Source: Leptopterna dolabrata
Taxonomy: Eukaryota > Arthropoda > Insecta > Hemiptera > Miridae
DNA length: 64,000 nt
Direction of reading: 5' to 3'
NCBI GenBank assembly: GCA_954871275.1
Contig: OX940975.1
Location: forward strand, 24,167,039 to 24,231,038
The notes under the pieces were generated by a model, which did no database searches, was not told the origin of the DNA, and was given only the letters and a program-made list of their open reading frames with translations. Position numbers and translations under genes: made by a program. Below are positions 21,351 through 32,178 of this stretch, one piece after another (positions within the stretch are counted from its first letter, which is position 1; every line of letters begins with the position of its first letter).

Positions 21351-23340
21351 ATTTTTAAAATGCGGCAAGACCAGCATCCCATTCCTCATCGACACAGGGG
21401 CGGCGCTTTCCATCTTTCCCAACAACATCCTCCGTCGTCAGACGCGCTGTTATCGACAGCTTCTCTACGCCGCCAACGGTACCACCATCCCCTCGTACGG
21501 GACGTACCGCTCATCAGTTTACATGAGCGGACTCGCGTACGAGTGGGACTTTACCGTGGCGGACGTGGAGAAGGCAATCCTGGGGGCCGATTTCCTAGCA
21601 TATTTCGGCCTCCAGGTCGACGTCAAAAACGCGCGCCTGATAGACCCCTCCACCCACAAACCAATCCCCGGTTTCATACACACAATCGACCGCCCACCAA
21701 CCAAATTCGAAGCCCTCCTCCAACACTACCAACCCCAGCGCCGCCCCTCAGCACACATCTCCACAATTCAGCACTTTATTGAAACCACCGGACCCCCAAT
21801 TTCCGCCAAAGCCCGACGCCTCCACCCCTTGCAACTCTCCCAGGCCCGTCAACACTTCGACAAGTTGATCAAGGAAGGAATCATCCGCCCCTCAAAATCC
21901 CCTTGGGCTTCACCACTCCACATAGTGCAGAAGCCCAATGGGGATATCCGTCCCTGCGGCGATTACCGCCGCTTAAACTCCAAAACGACACCAGACCTTT
22001 ACAATGTCCCCCACCTTCGGGACTTTTCCTCCCACCTGCACGGCACCACCGTATTTTCTACCCTCGACATCTCTAGGGCCTTCCACCACATAAACATACA
22101 CCCCCCCGATGTTCCAAAAACTGCGATTATCACACCCTTCGGCCTGTTTGAGTACGTTAAGATGGGTTTCGGCCTCAGGAACGCTGCCCAAACATGGCAA
22201 CGTTATATGGATAACATCCTACGAGGCCTTCCATTTGTATTCTGCTTCTTGGATGACATCCTGATCGCCTCCCGAAACCCGCAGGAACACCTCGACCACC
22301 TCAAACAGATTCTCGACATATTCTCCGCCGAAGGCCTCCAGATCAACACGGAAAAATGTATCCTCGCCCAACCCTCAGTCCGCTGCCTCGGCCACCAAGT
22401 CTCCTCCGACGGAATCAAGCCCCTCCCAGATAAGGTCCACGCTATTCTGGATTTCCCCCAACCCCGTACCGTGACGGAACTCCGCCGTTTCCTGGGTATG
22501 TTGAATTTTTATCGTAGACACATCAAACACGCAGCACAACATCAACAACCACTCATACACGCCATCCCCCAACCCGCCAAGAAAAACGATAACCGCCCCA
22601 TACCCTGGACCCCCGAACTTACAACATCCTTCCAAATTTGTAAACAGGACCTGGTAGACGCCGCTCTATTGGCCCATCCCGACCCACACGCTCCCCTCTC
22701 CATCACAACCGATGCGTCCGACTGGGCCATCGGGGCAGTGCTCCACCAGCACACCGGCGCCACCCCCCAACCCCTCGGATTCTTTTCTAAAACTCTATCC
22801 CCCACCCAACAAAATTACTCAACCTTCGACAGAGAACTCCTCGCCATCCACGAAGCCATCAAACACTTCCGTGACTTCGTGGAGGGCAGGCAGTTCTCTG
22901 TCATAACTGATCATAAACCCCTAACACACGCTCTCCTCCAAAACCGCAAATCCGCCTCCCCGCGTCGCCTCCGGCAGCTCGAATTTATCGGACAATTTAC
23001 GTCCGATATTCGCTACCTGCCGGGGGCCGACAACTGCGTGGCGGACGCACTGTCCCGTCCCACTCCCGCGCCGGTGGAGGAGTTACTGCCTTTCCCCTCG
23101 TTTTCGTCCCGGACCCGCTATCCCCCCTACCCCCTTCGCCCGGGCCCCCATCACCGCTTATATATTCTCCGCCACGGATTACCGGATTACCTCCCCGGCC
23201 CCGGCGGTGGAAGTACCCCCAGTGGCGGATACTGCGCGAATTTCGCGCAGCACAAGCCACCGGGGTACACCCTCCCTACGTCCCCATCGACCCCTTAATG
23301 TCCTCCATCCTCCGCGAGTTCCACCTGGCGGAACTCATGC
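21340..23340 (+). pseudogene. pol: LTR-A pol: protease, reverse transcriptase, RNase H, truncated integrase
   Basis: The open stretch from about 21320 to 23298 has no ATG start and would be made as Gag-Pol. It carries the protease FLIDTGAALSIF, reverse transcriptase with LDISRAF and the catalytic FLDDIL, and RNase H with TTDASDWAIG, FDRELLAI and VITDHKPL. After VADALSRP the frame shifts near 23100-23200. Coding-like sequence resumes in the next frame with PPYVPIDPLMSSIL, which aligns with the segment just before the LTR-B integrase zinc finger. It then ends near 23335 in C-rich DNA. The HHCC finger and the D,D,E core are missing. Confidence 0.85.
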
Positions 23341-23870
23341 CCCCCCCCACCCCCCATTCAAATCAAACCCCCCCCTGTAACTCGCAACCCCCCCATCCAA
23401 AACAACCCCCCACCTCCCGAATTCCAACCTCAATTTTCCGCCCCCCAAATATCAATTTTCGACCCCCCCAACATACATTCTCCCCCACCACCCCCCGAAA
23501 TCATCAAACCCCGAACACCCCCTACCTCCCCAACACCGCCGGGGATATCCCCAATAGTTCCCGCCGGGACAAAACGGCCCGGGCGGCGAAACGGACGGAG
23601 GGAGCGTCCCCGAATTCCCCGCGTCCCGGCGGCCAAGTAACCCTGCCCCGCTACGAGCAATCACGGCGGGGCCTTGAGATCGCGGAACAGTGCTTGTGTC
23701 GCATTTATCCACACGCACTGTGCCGCCCCTCACAGCCCCGCCGCGGCCGCCCCATCACCGCCACCGCACACTGGGACTGCACGGGCGCACCGGCGAGGCG
23801 GAAGGCCCTCCCGGTAGGTCCATCATTCTTCCTATCAGGGGTCCTTCCGCATCACCGAGGCGCCCCCACA
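23341..23870 (+). other. C-rich segment in place of the integrase core (LTR-A)
   Basis: 23340-23530 is strongly C-rich with no G-rich counterpart in LTR-B. 23540-23870 is GC-balanced and open (a frame from 23298 to 23996) but has no motif I recognise. Homology to LTR-B resumes near 23880-23950, where both have CCACACCCAGG followed by AACGGCGGACT. This is either a replacement or a heavily diverged remnant. Confidence 0.5.
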
Positions 23871-23964
23871 CTTCACCTAAACCACACCTACACCCATCCA
23901 CACACCACAACCTATCCACACCCAGGGAACGGCGGACTTCCGCACCCTCATATTGTACCCCCAC

Positions 23965-24500
23965 GACCTTGTAAATACCTTGTACATACTTTGTAAATAA
24001 CCATAACTATAACTAACCTTGTAAATACTTTGTAAATAACCATAACTATACCTATAACTAACTATTCTATCCAACTGTACTATATCTTGCTATAACTATC
24101 ATCACTATTGTTAATACTACATCACTATTGTTAATACTCCACCTCACCCATTGTAAATACTCGACATCACCCAATGTTAATACTACATCACTATTGTTAA
24201 TACTCCACCTCACCCATTGTAAATACTCGACATCAACCAATGTAACCACCCTTAGCCTAAGTATATATCCACCTAGCCTTAAGTCCAAGACCTTCAGTCC
24301 CACTCATGTTTGCCGTGGCCCTCAGCCTTTGTAACCTCTGGCCTTCAGCCCCTCCTATGTTTGCCCTAGCCCTCAGCTCTTGTGATCTTGCGCCTTCAGC
24401 ACCCGACCCTCGCCTCACTTATTCCCTTGGCCCTCAGCCCTACTTCTGTTTGCCTTGGCCCTCAGCCCCTGTCACCTTGCGCCTTCAGCTCCACGAATCT
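23965..24500 (+). repeat. 3' noncoding tandem repeats of LTR-A
   Basis: First an AT-rich array built on TTGTAAATAC and TGTTAATACT words (23965-24245). Then a second array of about 50-bp units with TGTTTGCC, GGCCCTCAGCC and GCCTTCAGC (24300-24495). LTR-B has the corresponding arrays at 56700-56850 and 56375-56540. Confidence 0.75.
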
Positions 24501-24510
24501 TGGTTCGAAC

Positions 24511-24522
24511 TGGGGGGACCTC
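24511..24522 (+). other. Polypurine tract of LTR-A
   Basis: TGGGGGGACCTC directly precedes the 3' LTR. The same sequence precedes the 3' LTR of LTR-B. It primes plus-strand DNA synthesis. Confidence 0.8.
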
Positions 24523-25047
24523 TGTCGTGAGTCCCTCCCGGGAACACTCCACTAGTAACGTTAAGCTCTCACCAATATTCTAATGCCAAACTTAGTTTCC
24601 GTCAATAAACAACTGAGTGGGGAGACAAGCCACAGAACCCAGGGACGCAACCTGGGGCCCCACCACCAGCTCCCAACAGGGAGTTGGAGGGAGAGGCCTC
24701 CAGTTCCTATAAAACCCTGGATCCTGGGGCTTTAGCCTCATTCGACACTTCCTCTAACTAGCTCTCTCTCTTCTCTCCTCTACCTTGCTCCTCCTCCCAG
24801 ATGATCGGTGGATTACCGCCGCCTGGGAAAACCCTCTCCTCTAAGTCTAGATGATCGGTGGACTACCGCCGCCTAGACAACACCTCCTCTCTCAAAAGAA
24901 CCTAGATGTCGGTGGATTACCGCCGCCTGGGCAAATTCCTACACTCACCTCCATCTCCCCTTAAAAAGTCGTAGATGATCGGTGGATATCCGCCGCCTGC
25001 GCCTTTCCTCACGCCACCGTGATGAACCAAATTCTAAATTCATCACA
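24523..25047 (+). repeat. LTR-A 3' LTR, 525 bp
   Basis: Same length as the 5' LTR with two substitutions. The four hairpins lie at 24796-24827, 24846-24877, 24901-24931 and 24970-25001. Followed by CTGTC. Confidence 0.95.
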
Positions 25048-25052
25048 CTGTC

Positions 25053-26269
25053 CATCCACTTGGCAAACGTTTTGCAATGTTAACAGGAGGGGACACCTTT
25101 AGCTTCAAACGGAAAAAACTCAACTTTATGTTTTCTTATTTTACGAGGGACTTCTACACCGTCTTATTAGCCCGGAAATTTTTCACACGAATGATTTCAT
25201 CAGAATCAAGAGTAGTCGCAAAACACAATTGCAAACTTTCGCGAATAGCGCCAGATTACTTGGCTTATAGGATTTTCGACAAAGAAAACCATTTTTATCG
25301 TGGTACATCGGAGTTTCGAACCACCGTGGGGGAACATTACATGACCTCATGGCTATTTGCCACCCAAGCTTTTGACGCTAGGATGAACAAAAGGTGAAGG
25401 CGGCTACTTATTGGGTTCGGCACTTCGGTAAAGGGCTCGGAGGTGGTTGATGTATCTGCAAAATGACGGGACTCAATCGGGTGGAAAGTTTCCCGCAACT
25501 GAGACAGGCGAGAATATCGCTAGCGGTCGTTGTTCGGCCGCCTTGCCCTTCGTACGTCAACGACCCGTTATTGCTTCCTATCCCACTTGACTGGCCAGAA
25601 CGTCTTCTCGCCAAGTCTGCCCTGTACCTATTTTTATTGTCATTTCTCCCTATCCCATTTAATTTCCGCTTTCGACTTCTACGGAACCTCTCTTTGGTTT
25701 CCGGATAAGGTGGAACGGTTGTAGGATGGGTGCAGCAATTTCAACATGATGCCGACACGCGTTTCTAAAACTCTGTATCAAAGATGAATACTAGGACTCA
25801 ATTAGCGGAATAAGTAACCATGTAGGAAAACAATGCAAATTATTACGCAGATTTAGGACGGCCTTGGGGATGCAGGAGGGTAGGTACTGACCACTTAAAA
25901 TATAAAAAAAAAATATATAAAAAAAACCCAGTCACGTAGCATGGCTTAAGGAGCGAATTTTCAAAGAAATTGTTTCGGAATTGACATTCTAAACTATGCC
26001 AGAGCACTCATTATTACGGCCTGACTGGGCACTTGTTGACCCCAGAGCGGCACGTCGTGCAGAAAAATTACACCAATAAATCAATGTTGGACCCAGAAAT
26101 TGTGATTTTGATTACTTGACGCAGTCCGAACGTACTGAAACTACTCACAATCGAGTCAGCGACCAAAAAAACATGGTAAACGACACCTCACACGCCTACA
26201 TAAAATGCATTTTTCTTGGATTTCGGACTAGAACTTTTGTATATTTTCTTTGAAAATTCGCTAAAACAA
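25053..26269. other. No confirmed gene
   Basis: A 106-codon ATG-started frame at 25077-25397 encodes a basic, soluble-looking sequence I do not recognise. It begins 30 bp after the LTR-A insertion and may be chance. The rest shows nothing identifiable. Confidence 0.35.
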
Positions 26270-26343
26270 ACAGTGATCTACGCAGATATCTTTTATACAG
26301 GTAAATAATAATCCGCTGAGTAATGTGCAGCGTTTGAAATATG
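26270..26343 (-). repeat. Family F1 end fragment adjoining LTR-D
   Basis: Contains CAGTGATCTACGCAG, TATACAGGTAAATAATAA and GTGCAGCGTTT, an F1 sub-terminal sequence in minus orientation. It stops directly at the broken end of LTR-D; another F1 piece in plus orientation starts about 130 bp beyond the other side of LTR-D. Confidence 0.6.
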
Positions 26344-26439
26344 TAATTATTGAAAAACGTCCAGGAGGGGTCGTTGCGGCGGAGTTGGAGAGGCGTCGCC
26401 GGTGAAGGAGACGTGTTTGGTAGGGTGGCCTGGGAGAGG

Positions 26440-27422
26440 AGGGGAGCCCGTCGGGTTTACCGACGGGCATCGGCGTTTAGGCGCGGGGGGGGGGGGGGGG
26501 GGGGGGTGGCATTTGCGGGCCTCCTCACCGAAGTTTACATGGTAGAAACATCGGTGGGGGGGGGGGGGGGGGGTCGGCTGGGTGGTTGGGTGTGCGGTTT
26601 CGGCGAGAGGGGGGAGCCGGAGCTGGCGGGGGGGGGGGGGGTCGGCGGAGGGCCGCCGTCCGGAGAGGGCGTCGGTCCCTGGAGGGGGGACGGCGCCGTT
26701 CAGAGGAGTGGGGCCGTTGTTGAGAGGGGTTGGAGGGGTGGGGGGTGCGAATTTCGCTGATGGCAGCCGACGTGGCGAGATCGTGTACCGTGTCTGCCAG
26801 CTGAAGGAGGGCGTCGTCGGGGCCGTCAAGGTGGCTGGCGAGCGCCAATTGGATGGGGTGGGGAACCAAAATGTGCCCAAATGTGAACCAAAATTAAATC
26901 CTGCAGCTGATGGCGCAGGCTTCGGAAGAGGTGGGAGGGCTTCATGTCTCCGAGGTGGTGGGGTTGCGACAGTGCTGCGATTCTGGCTATCTTCGACGGC
27001 TGATACAAGGAGATGAGGCGGGAGCGGAGGTCGTCGTAGGCCGTAGCGGAGTCCGGCGAGATGTCAGACGTCTGGAGGAGAATCTCATAAGGTAAGAGAG
27101 AGATGACACGGGAGTAGCGTGTTTTCTGGCTGAGTATGCCGGTGGCGGAGAAAGCTGCGTCGATTTGGAAGAACCGAAGGGAGGGGTCGTGCGAATAGAA
27201 GGGGGGCAGCGAGAGTGGGAAGGAGGAGGCGGCAGTCATGACGTCGGCGGAGAGGGTCGGGGCGGTCGCAGTGGCGTTCGCAGCGGTCGTCGAGGTCGCA
27301 GGAGGCGTCAAAACGGAGAAGGGGTTGGCCACAGCGGCGTTCACAGCGGTCGTCGAGGTCGTAGGAGGCGTCAAGGTGGAGGGTGGCGAGAGAACGGGGG
27401 GCGACAGATCAGGGGACTCCAT
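26440..27422 (-). pseudogene. gag: LTR-D gag, broken
   Basis: ATG at 27422 (MESPDLSPP). It shares SLPPFYSHDPSLRFFQIDAAF-type capsid sequence with LTR-A and B, up to about 26880, where the frame breaks near QLQD. Sequence resumes in a second frame (LASHLDGPDDALLQLADTVHDL), and the C-x2-H-x9-C knuckle reads CFYHVNFGEEARKC in a third. At least two frameshifts make it non-functional as written. Confidence 0.85.
26446..26481 (-). promoter_or_regulatory. Remnant -1 frameshift site of LTR-D
   Basis: The 9-bp hairpin GCCCGTCGG/CCGACGGGC with loop TAAAC and the six-base spacer are preserved. A C-G pair of LTR-B is replaced by T-A here, a compensatory change. The heptamer position reads CCTAAAC instead of GGGAAAC, so slippage should be lost. 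Confidence 0.65.
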
Positions 27423-27446
27423 GATGAGAAAGGAATGAAGGAAGCG

Positions 27447-27464
27447 TGAATGTCGGGTTCACCA
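27447..27464 (-). other. Primer-binding site of LTR-D
   Basis: On the minus strand TGGTGAACCCGACATTCA begins one base after the LTR. It is the same Trp-type site as in LTR-A and B with one further change. Confidence 0.65.
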
Positions 27465-27465
27465 C

Positions 27466-27998
27466 TGTGATGAATTTAAATTGCGAATTTCATCACTAGC
27501 GGTGTGAGGATATGCCCAGGCGGGTTATGAGCGGATCACCACCCTTTCCTGGGATCTTTTTGGAGGTGTCCGTTGGTTATGGGCGTACCACCATCATTCA
27601 CGGATCATGGTGGGCCTGGGCACCATTTTTGGATGTGCCCAGGCGGGTTATGAGCGAATCACCACCCTTTCCTGGGATCTTTTGAGGTTGTTTGGCTGTT
27701 GGTTATGGGCGGACCACCACCATGCACAGCATATTTTGAGGATAGGAGAGAGAGACGAGGTTAGGAGGAGAGAGAGTAGTCAGCGACTAGAGGAAGCGTA
27801 GAATGAGGAAAAAGAGGCAGGCTCTGGGTATTTATGGACCCTGTAGTCGTCTCCCTCCATCCCCTAGTTGGTAGGGGATGGTGGGGACCCAGGTTGGGCT
27901 TCTACCTCCTGCGTCTTTCGTCCCCACTTCTGCGTGTTTATTTGCGAGATCTAAAGTTGGCGAATACAATGGTTGTGGGTCTGGGAGGATCCACGACA
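27466..27998 (-). repeat. LTR-D LTR, 533 bp
   Basis: On the minus strand it starts TGTCGTGGATCC and ends CATCACA, matching the ends of the LTR-A and B LTRs. It carries four hairpins of a different inner motif. Confidence 0.85.
27515..27730 (-). promoter_or_regulatory. Four tandem hairpins in the LTR-D leader
   Basis: At 27515-27553, 27569-27604, 27638-27676 and 27695-27730. Outer stems on the sense strand are CCCAG/CTGGG, TCCGT/ACGGA, CCCAG/CTGGG and GCTGT/ACAGC, all complementary. The inside is a GGT...ACC inner stem around a loop with GGTG, CCGC or CGCC and CATAA. The layout matches LTR-A and B (5' bulge, inner stem, short 3' bulge, outer stem), but the inner sequence is different. Confidence 0.65.
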
Positions 27999-28127
27999 CA
28001 GAACAAACTGCCTTACACCATCAAAAAATGTTAAGTGATTGTTTAAATGTATATATAACTATCTGATCCACGTTAGGGAAGCAGTTACGCAGAGATCTGC
28101 AGTCAAGAGTCTTTCAGCATGCAAAAA

Positions 28128-28800
28128 AAAGCTGCAAATTATTGCGCAACGTTTTATTATTTACGTGTTTAGATGCCCCTTCTGCGTACATCACTGTTTT
28201 CTGTGGTCAAAACGTACCCTCGTGCTCCCCCTAGGAAAGCCCTAAATCGCTTACCGGAACCGGCCCAGGAATTACAGTTTCATAAAAATGCGAGATTCAA
28301 TAATTAATTATTTGTTGTTATTCACGAAGTATAAGGTAAAATTATAAACCGTTGTGTAATAAACAATGCGTAAGAGCGTTGTGTAATAATTTAACTGTAT
28401 ATATGTCCCTTCTGCGTAGATCAGTTTTCTGTGGTCAATACCTACCACCCAGCTCCCCCAAGGAAAGCCCTTAATCGAGGTTTGGAGCCGGCCCGGGAAT
28501 TACAGTTTGATAAAAATGCGCGGGATTCAACAATTCAATCATTATTTGTTGTTATTCATGAAGCATAAGGTAAATAATAAACCGTCGGGTAATAAATAGT
28601 TGTGTGAGAAATCGTTGTGTAATAATTTACCCTTATAGATGCCCCTTCTGGGCAGATAAGTTTTCTTCAATACCTTCTCACGAGGTCCCCCCAGGAAAGC
28701 CCTGAATCGAGAACTGGAGCCCCGGGAATTACACTTCATAAAAATGTGCGGGATTCAATAATTCAATCACTAATTATTTGTTGTTATTCATGAAGAATAA
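28128..28800 (+). mobile_element. Family F1 ends in three tandem partial copies
   Basis: GCAAATTATTGCGCAACG, GATGCCCCTTCTGCGTA, TTTTCTGTGGTCAA, GGAAAGCCC and TTGTTGTTATTCATGAAG recur in order three times, starting near 28130, 28370 and 28615. Only the sub-terminal module is present; the core is absent. Confidence 0.7.
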
Positions 28801-31204
28801 CGTTCCTACGTAAGTAAGTTTTAGTGTATTTTGGAATTACCTACTTACTTTGTAGGGGCAAACCCTTCCTTCGCCGACCTTCGCTGCTACGCGATCGTCA
28901 GGAACATCCAGGAAAGACAGACTTACGCTACTACCATAAGCACGTTTTGTGACGAATTTTCCATGAGAATCAATAGAAACTATCATGCAGAGATGTATGT
29001 GGAGGTGACCCGAATTTTGTTTCCTTTATATTTTTCTGGAGAGACTTTCGATCTATGATATTTATGCCACGCCACGTGCTGACTGAAAGCACTGAATCAT
29101 TTTCCGTGTTTCTTTGCTATTTGACGTAAAGGACCGTTCTTTCCATAAGACACCGCTGTGGGGAGGTAGGTACTTTATTGTTGGCAAAAACGGTCATTAG
29201 TCCCTCGGTGGGTTTTGTTTGCGTGGAAACGGGTCATTCTAAGGATGAATATCACTTTGCCCGTCACGGCTCACCTGAGCGTTCCTGCTCGTCTTATGGA
29301 ATAATTAATTTATGTTTATATTTCCGAAAGAGTTCTTTCAATTTGGCTGTCTGCCAATAGGTACAGGGGACCGAGTTGTTGGCGTCTCACAAACAATACG
29401 AACAATGCAGTCAAACGAGTGTTAACCGTCAATCTACGTCTTCCCAAGACAGATAGATAGATATAAATATATATTTATTTCATGCTTTAGATACCATATT
29501 AAGTATATGGCAATCGTTAGATTATACATTGGAATCTTAATACATATTTACACATTTTACATACCATCAGAGCAAGAGCACTGGTGTAAAATTTCCTCTG
29601 CGTAACAATTTATAAATAATATTGAAGCACTTGTAAGTACATGTAAATAATTCCTCGGCATTCGAATTTCCTATAAATAAATTTCACCTGACTCACATGA
29701 CACCGTAGTAAACTGAGCCGTTCTATTATTTACATTACAGCAATCAAATTTTCAAAGTTGAAATCCAGAAATTCTTCAATACATTAGTGATAACGGTGAT
29801 AAATTTTGGTGGAGAAATTTCTTGGAATCTAGCGTAAATTTTATTATGCAACTTTTTAGCCCAATAACTGTGGGCATTAACGGATCGTTTTTTATCCTTT
29901 TTTGGATGAGTACATAAATATATTAATGCCTCTAGCAAAATGACCGTGGACTTCATTAATTGTTGGCCAGTTTTGCTTATTGCCATATGCATATTTTTAA
30001 TAGTGATGTAGGTACCCACCACTGACAGTCACTTAATATAAACCATTCTCAATCAACCAGCTGCATAAAAGAATGTGGACGTAACTACGTACCTTACGCA
30101 CCTTGAAAAGAAAACCATCAAATTTTTAGAGGGGTTAATTTTTTTAATTTATTATGATTATTTCTTTTTTTTCTTGCTCGATTTCGAAGGTTTGTAGGTT
30201 TCATTCCAAAGGTTGAAGATAATAAACCAGAAACATACAAAAATATGGCTTTGGTGAGCTCAACATGACACTCGAAGTGAATCAAAACTCAGTCTGATCA
30301 AAATCCTAATCTCGATCCCTAGTCAGCTTGGTTAACCGGACCCCCTCAGTAAGGAAATTAGTAATCAGCGTTCGATTGAGCGAAGTAATGAGAATGCTGA
30401 TCATCTCATCACCTACCGGTCATTAGATTACGGCACAAACCGTGTTGATAGGGACAAGCAAGATTTTGCTAAACTTGAGACTTGAAACGAATGAGCAACG
30501 TTGTATAGGTATCCTAGTAGGATTAGGAATATGAAATTTAAAAAAAAAATCTTCGAAGGTCAAACTTACGCGAATGGAGAATGATACGAATAACCAACAA
30601 CTTCAATAACCCAATCCAGCATGCAAACGATATGCAATCAGACGGGAGCAAAGGGGTGCCCACAGTTTTCCCGACATTAGTCAACGACTCCCCTCTTCAC
30701 AGTGACACTTAGAGGAGGTAATTTATTGCAGGTTATAATACCACGTCCAATCACGCAGTTTCGAAGACCCAGTACCCACTGTTTAATTACATCGATTTGT
30801 TGATATGTGCTTCCCCACCGTGACGCCAACCTTCAATTTCTGACGTCTCGTTTGCGATATTTATATGCTTCAGGCTAACAACAGCTCCATTGACAATCTA
30901 ACTAAATTCAACGGAGTTTGATATACAGCACTAATTCTCGGATGTGCAATTACATGTAAACTACTGGTAGGTATTTCGTTCTTATTTTAAGGCGTAGCAA
31001 GAGGGGTGAAGTTGGATGAACTTTAAGAGATGAAAGACAGCTGTACTCTATGGAACATACCTATCCATGTTAGTGTTTTATTCTTACTTATTTCTCTTCG
31101 TTACTTAGGTACCTATTACCTACTCTATTAGATCTTACTACTTGGCTCATCGCTCCACATGCTGTTATGTTTGTGTGGTATGGCAATAAATTATTATTAT
31201 TATT
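28801..31204. other. No gene seen, 2.4 kb
   Basis: AT-rich. At 30150-30225 there is a weak F1-end-like stretch (TTTTTTCTTGCTCGATTTC, AATAAACCAGAAA). At 31140-31204, TATGGCAATAAATTATTATTATTA resembles the 3' tail of an insect LINE. No coding region is supported. Confidence 0.4.
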
Positions 31205-31740
31205 AACTCGACGTTCGGTACCCAAAGTAGCCCACTCCACCCCTCGTCAATGCAGTGCGCTCCAGCGGCCACCGGGCTAACTTGTGAAGTCTTTTGTTAA
31301 GTCTTCTGAATAGATTAGTGGAATGCATTGTCAAGCGATCTGGATGCTCGCTAGCGCTCGCATCTCAAACAAGATAAACAATCCCAGAAACTATCCCGTG
31401 AATGAGCAGGTTGTTTGGGACTTCTGAATAGATTAGTGGAATGTAATACCTAACATTACATTCCACTAATCTATTCAGAAGTCCCAAACAACCTGCTCAT
31501 TCACGGGATAGTTTCTGGGATTGTTTATCTTGTTTGAGATGCGAGCGCTAGCGAGCATCCAGATCGCTTGACAATGCATTCCACTAATCTATTCAGAAGT
31601 CCCAAACAACCTGCTCATTCACGGGATAGTTTCTGGGATGCGAGCGGCGGAATGGGAACTAAACTTCTTGTACACCTGCTGGAGCGCACTACTTTGACGA
31701 GGGGTGGAGTGGGCTACTTTGGGTACCGAACGTCGAGTTT
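31205..31740. mobile_element. Foldback/MITE-like element with long near-perfect inverted repeats
   Basis: Outer ends are inverted repeats of about 55 bp (ACTCGACGTTCGGTACCC at 31206; its complement ends at 31738). Inside, 31303-31600 is a nearly perfect palindrome with arms of about 140 bp and a short loop around 31448-31454. A CATTCCACTAATCTATTCAG unit is repeated. It sits in a TTA-rich microsatellite, so the target duplication cannot be separated from the repeat. It encodes nothing. Confidence 0.8.
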
Positions 31741-32178
31741 ATTATTATTACTAATAATCAACACAAAAAATGCAGAATCAAGTGTTCTACATTACGGGGA
31801 TACCCAATGTCTGGGCTTGAATGAGATCGGATAGTATTTCTGTGTTGGCGTATTCCAGCTAGTATTATACGCTCACTAGTTTCTGTATTTCGGGATGCCT
31901 ATTTTCAATATTTTCGGAAGGCAATTTTGAGCCCATATTTTCGGGATACCACTTTCAGCCCATTTATAAATTTCATATATTATTTAACTGAATATGAATT
32001 TCATATTTAACTGAATTTAACTGAAGACGTGTCCCTAGGTTTTGTATTGTTTCAACACTAACCTAGGTGTTATCTCTATACCTAATATAACGTGTAATTA
32101 TAATAGATGTTGGGATGAGACATAGATAGGGTCCTTTTTGTGATACATAATTTATAGCGAGATCATCACGAGTAAAAA
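31741..32178. other. No gene seen
   Basis: Contains short local duplications (ATTTCATATATTATTTAACTG, TTCGGGATACC-like). Nothing else is recognised. Confidence 0.4.

Larger units (their letters stand above)
18869..25047 (+). mobile_element. LTR-A: Ty3/gypsy element of CsRn1-like type, lacking the integrase core
   Basis: 6179 bp. Order: 525-bp LTR, Trp-tRNA-like primer site, gag with a C-x2-H-x9-C-x3-C knuckle, frameshift site, Pro-rich linker, protease, reverse transcriptase, RNase H, the beginning of an integrase zinc finger, a C-rich segment, 3' tandem repeats, polypurine tract, 525-bp LTR. The two LTRs differ at only two positions that I can find (near 18965 and 19013 in the 5' copy), so it inserted recently. 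Coding is disrupted by frame changes in C-rich runs. No integrase catalytic motif is present between 23340 and the 3' LTR, so integration must have used an enzyme supplied in trans. Confidence 0.93.
26345..27998 (-). mobile_element. LTR-D: truncated relative of LTR-A/B (one LTR plus gag)
   Basis: On the minus strand: LTR (27998 to 27466), Trp-type primer site, gag, remnant frameshift hairpin, then the Pro-rich linker, breaking off at 26345. There is no protease or later part and no second LTR, so the 3' two thirds are deleted. Poly-G tracts within gag (26487-26506, 26557-26571, 26630-26641) show decay or sequencing uncertainty. Confidence 0.85.

Noticed and set aside
23298..23996. 232-codon frame in LTR-A as a new captured gene
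   Set aside because: Its first part aligns with the pre-zinc-finger part of LTR-B pol and the rest is C-rich low complexity; evidence for a separate gene is insufficient.
25077..25397. 106-codon ORF after LTR-A as a host gene
   Set aside because: No recognisable family, splice or promoter support; length is compatible with chance.
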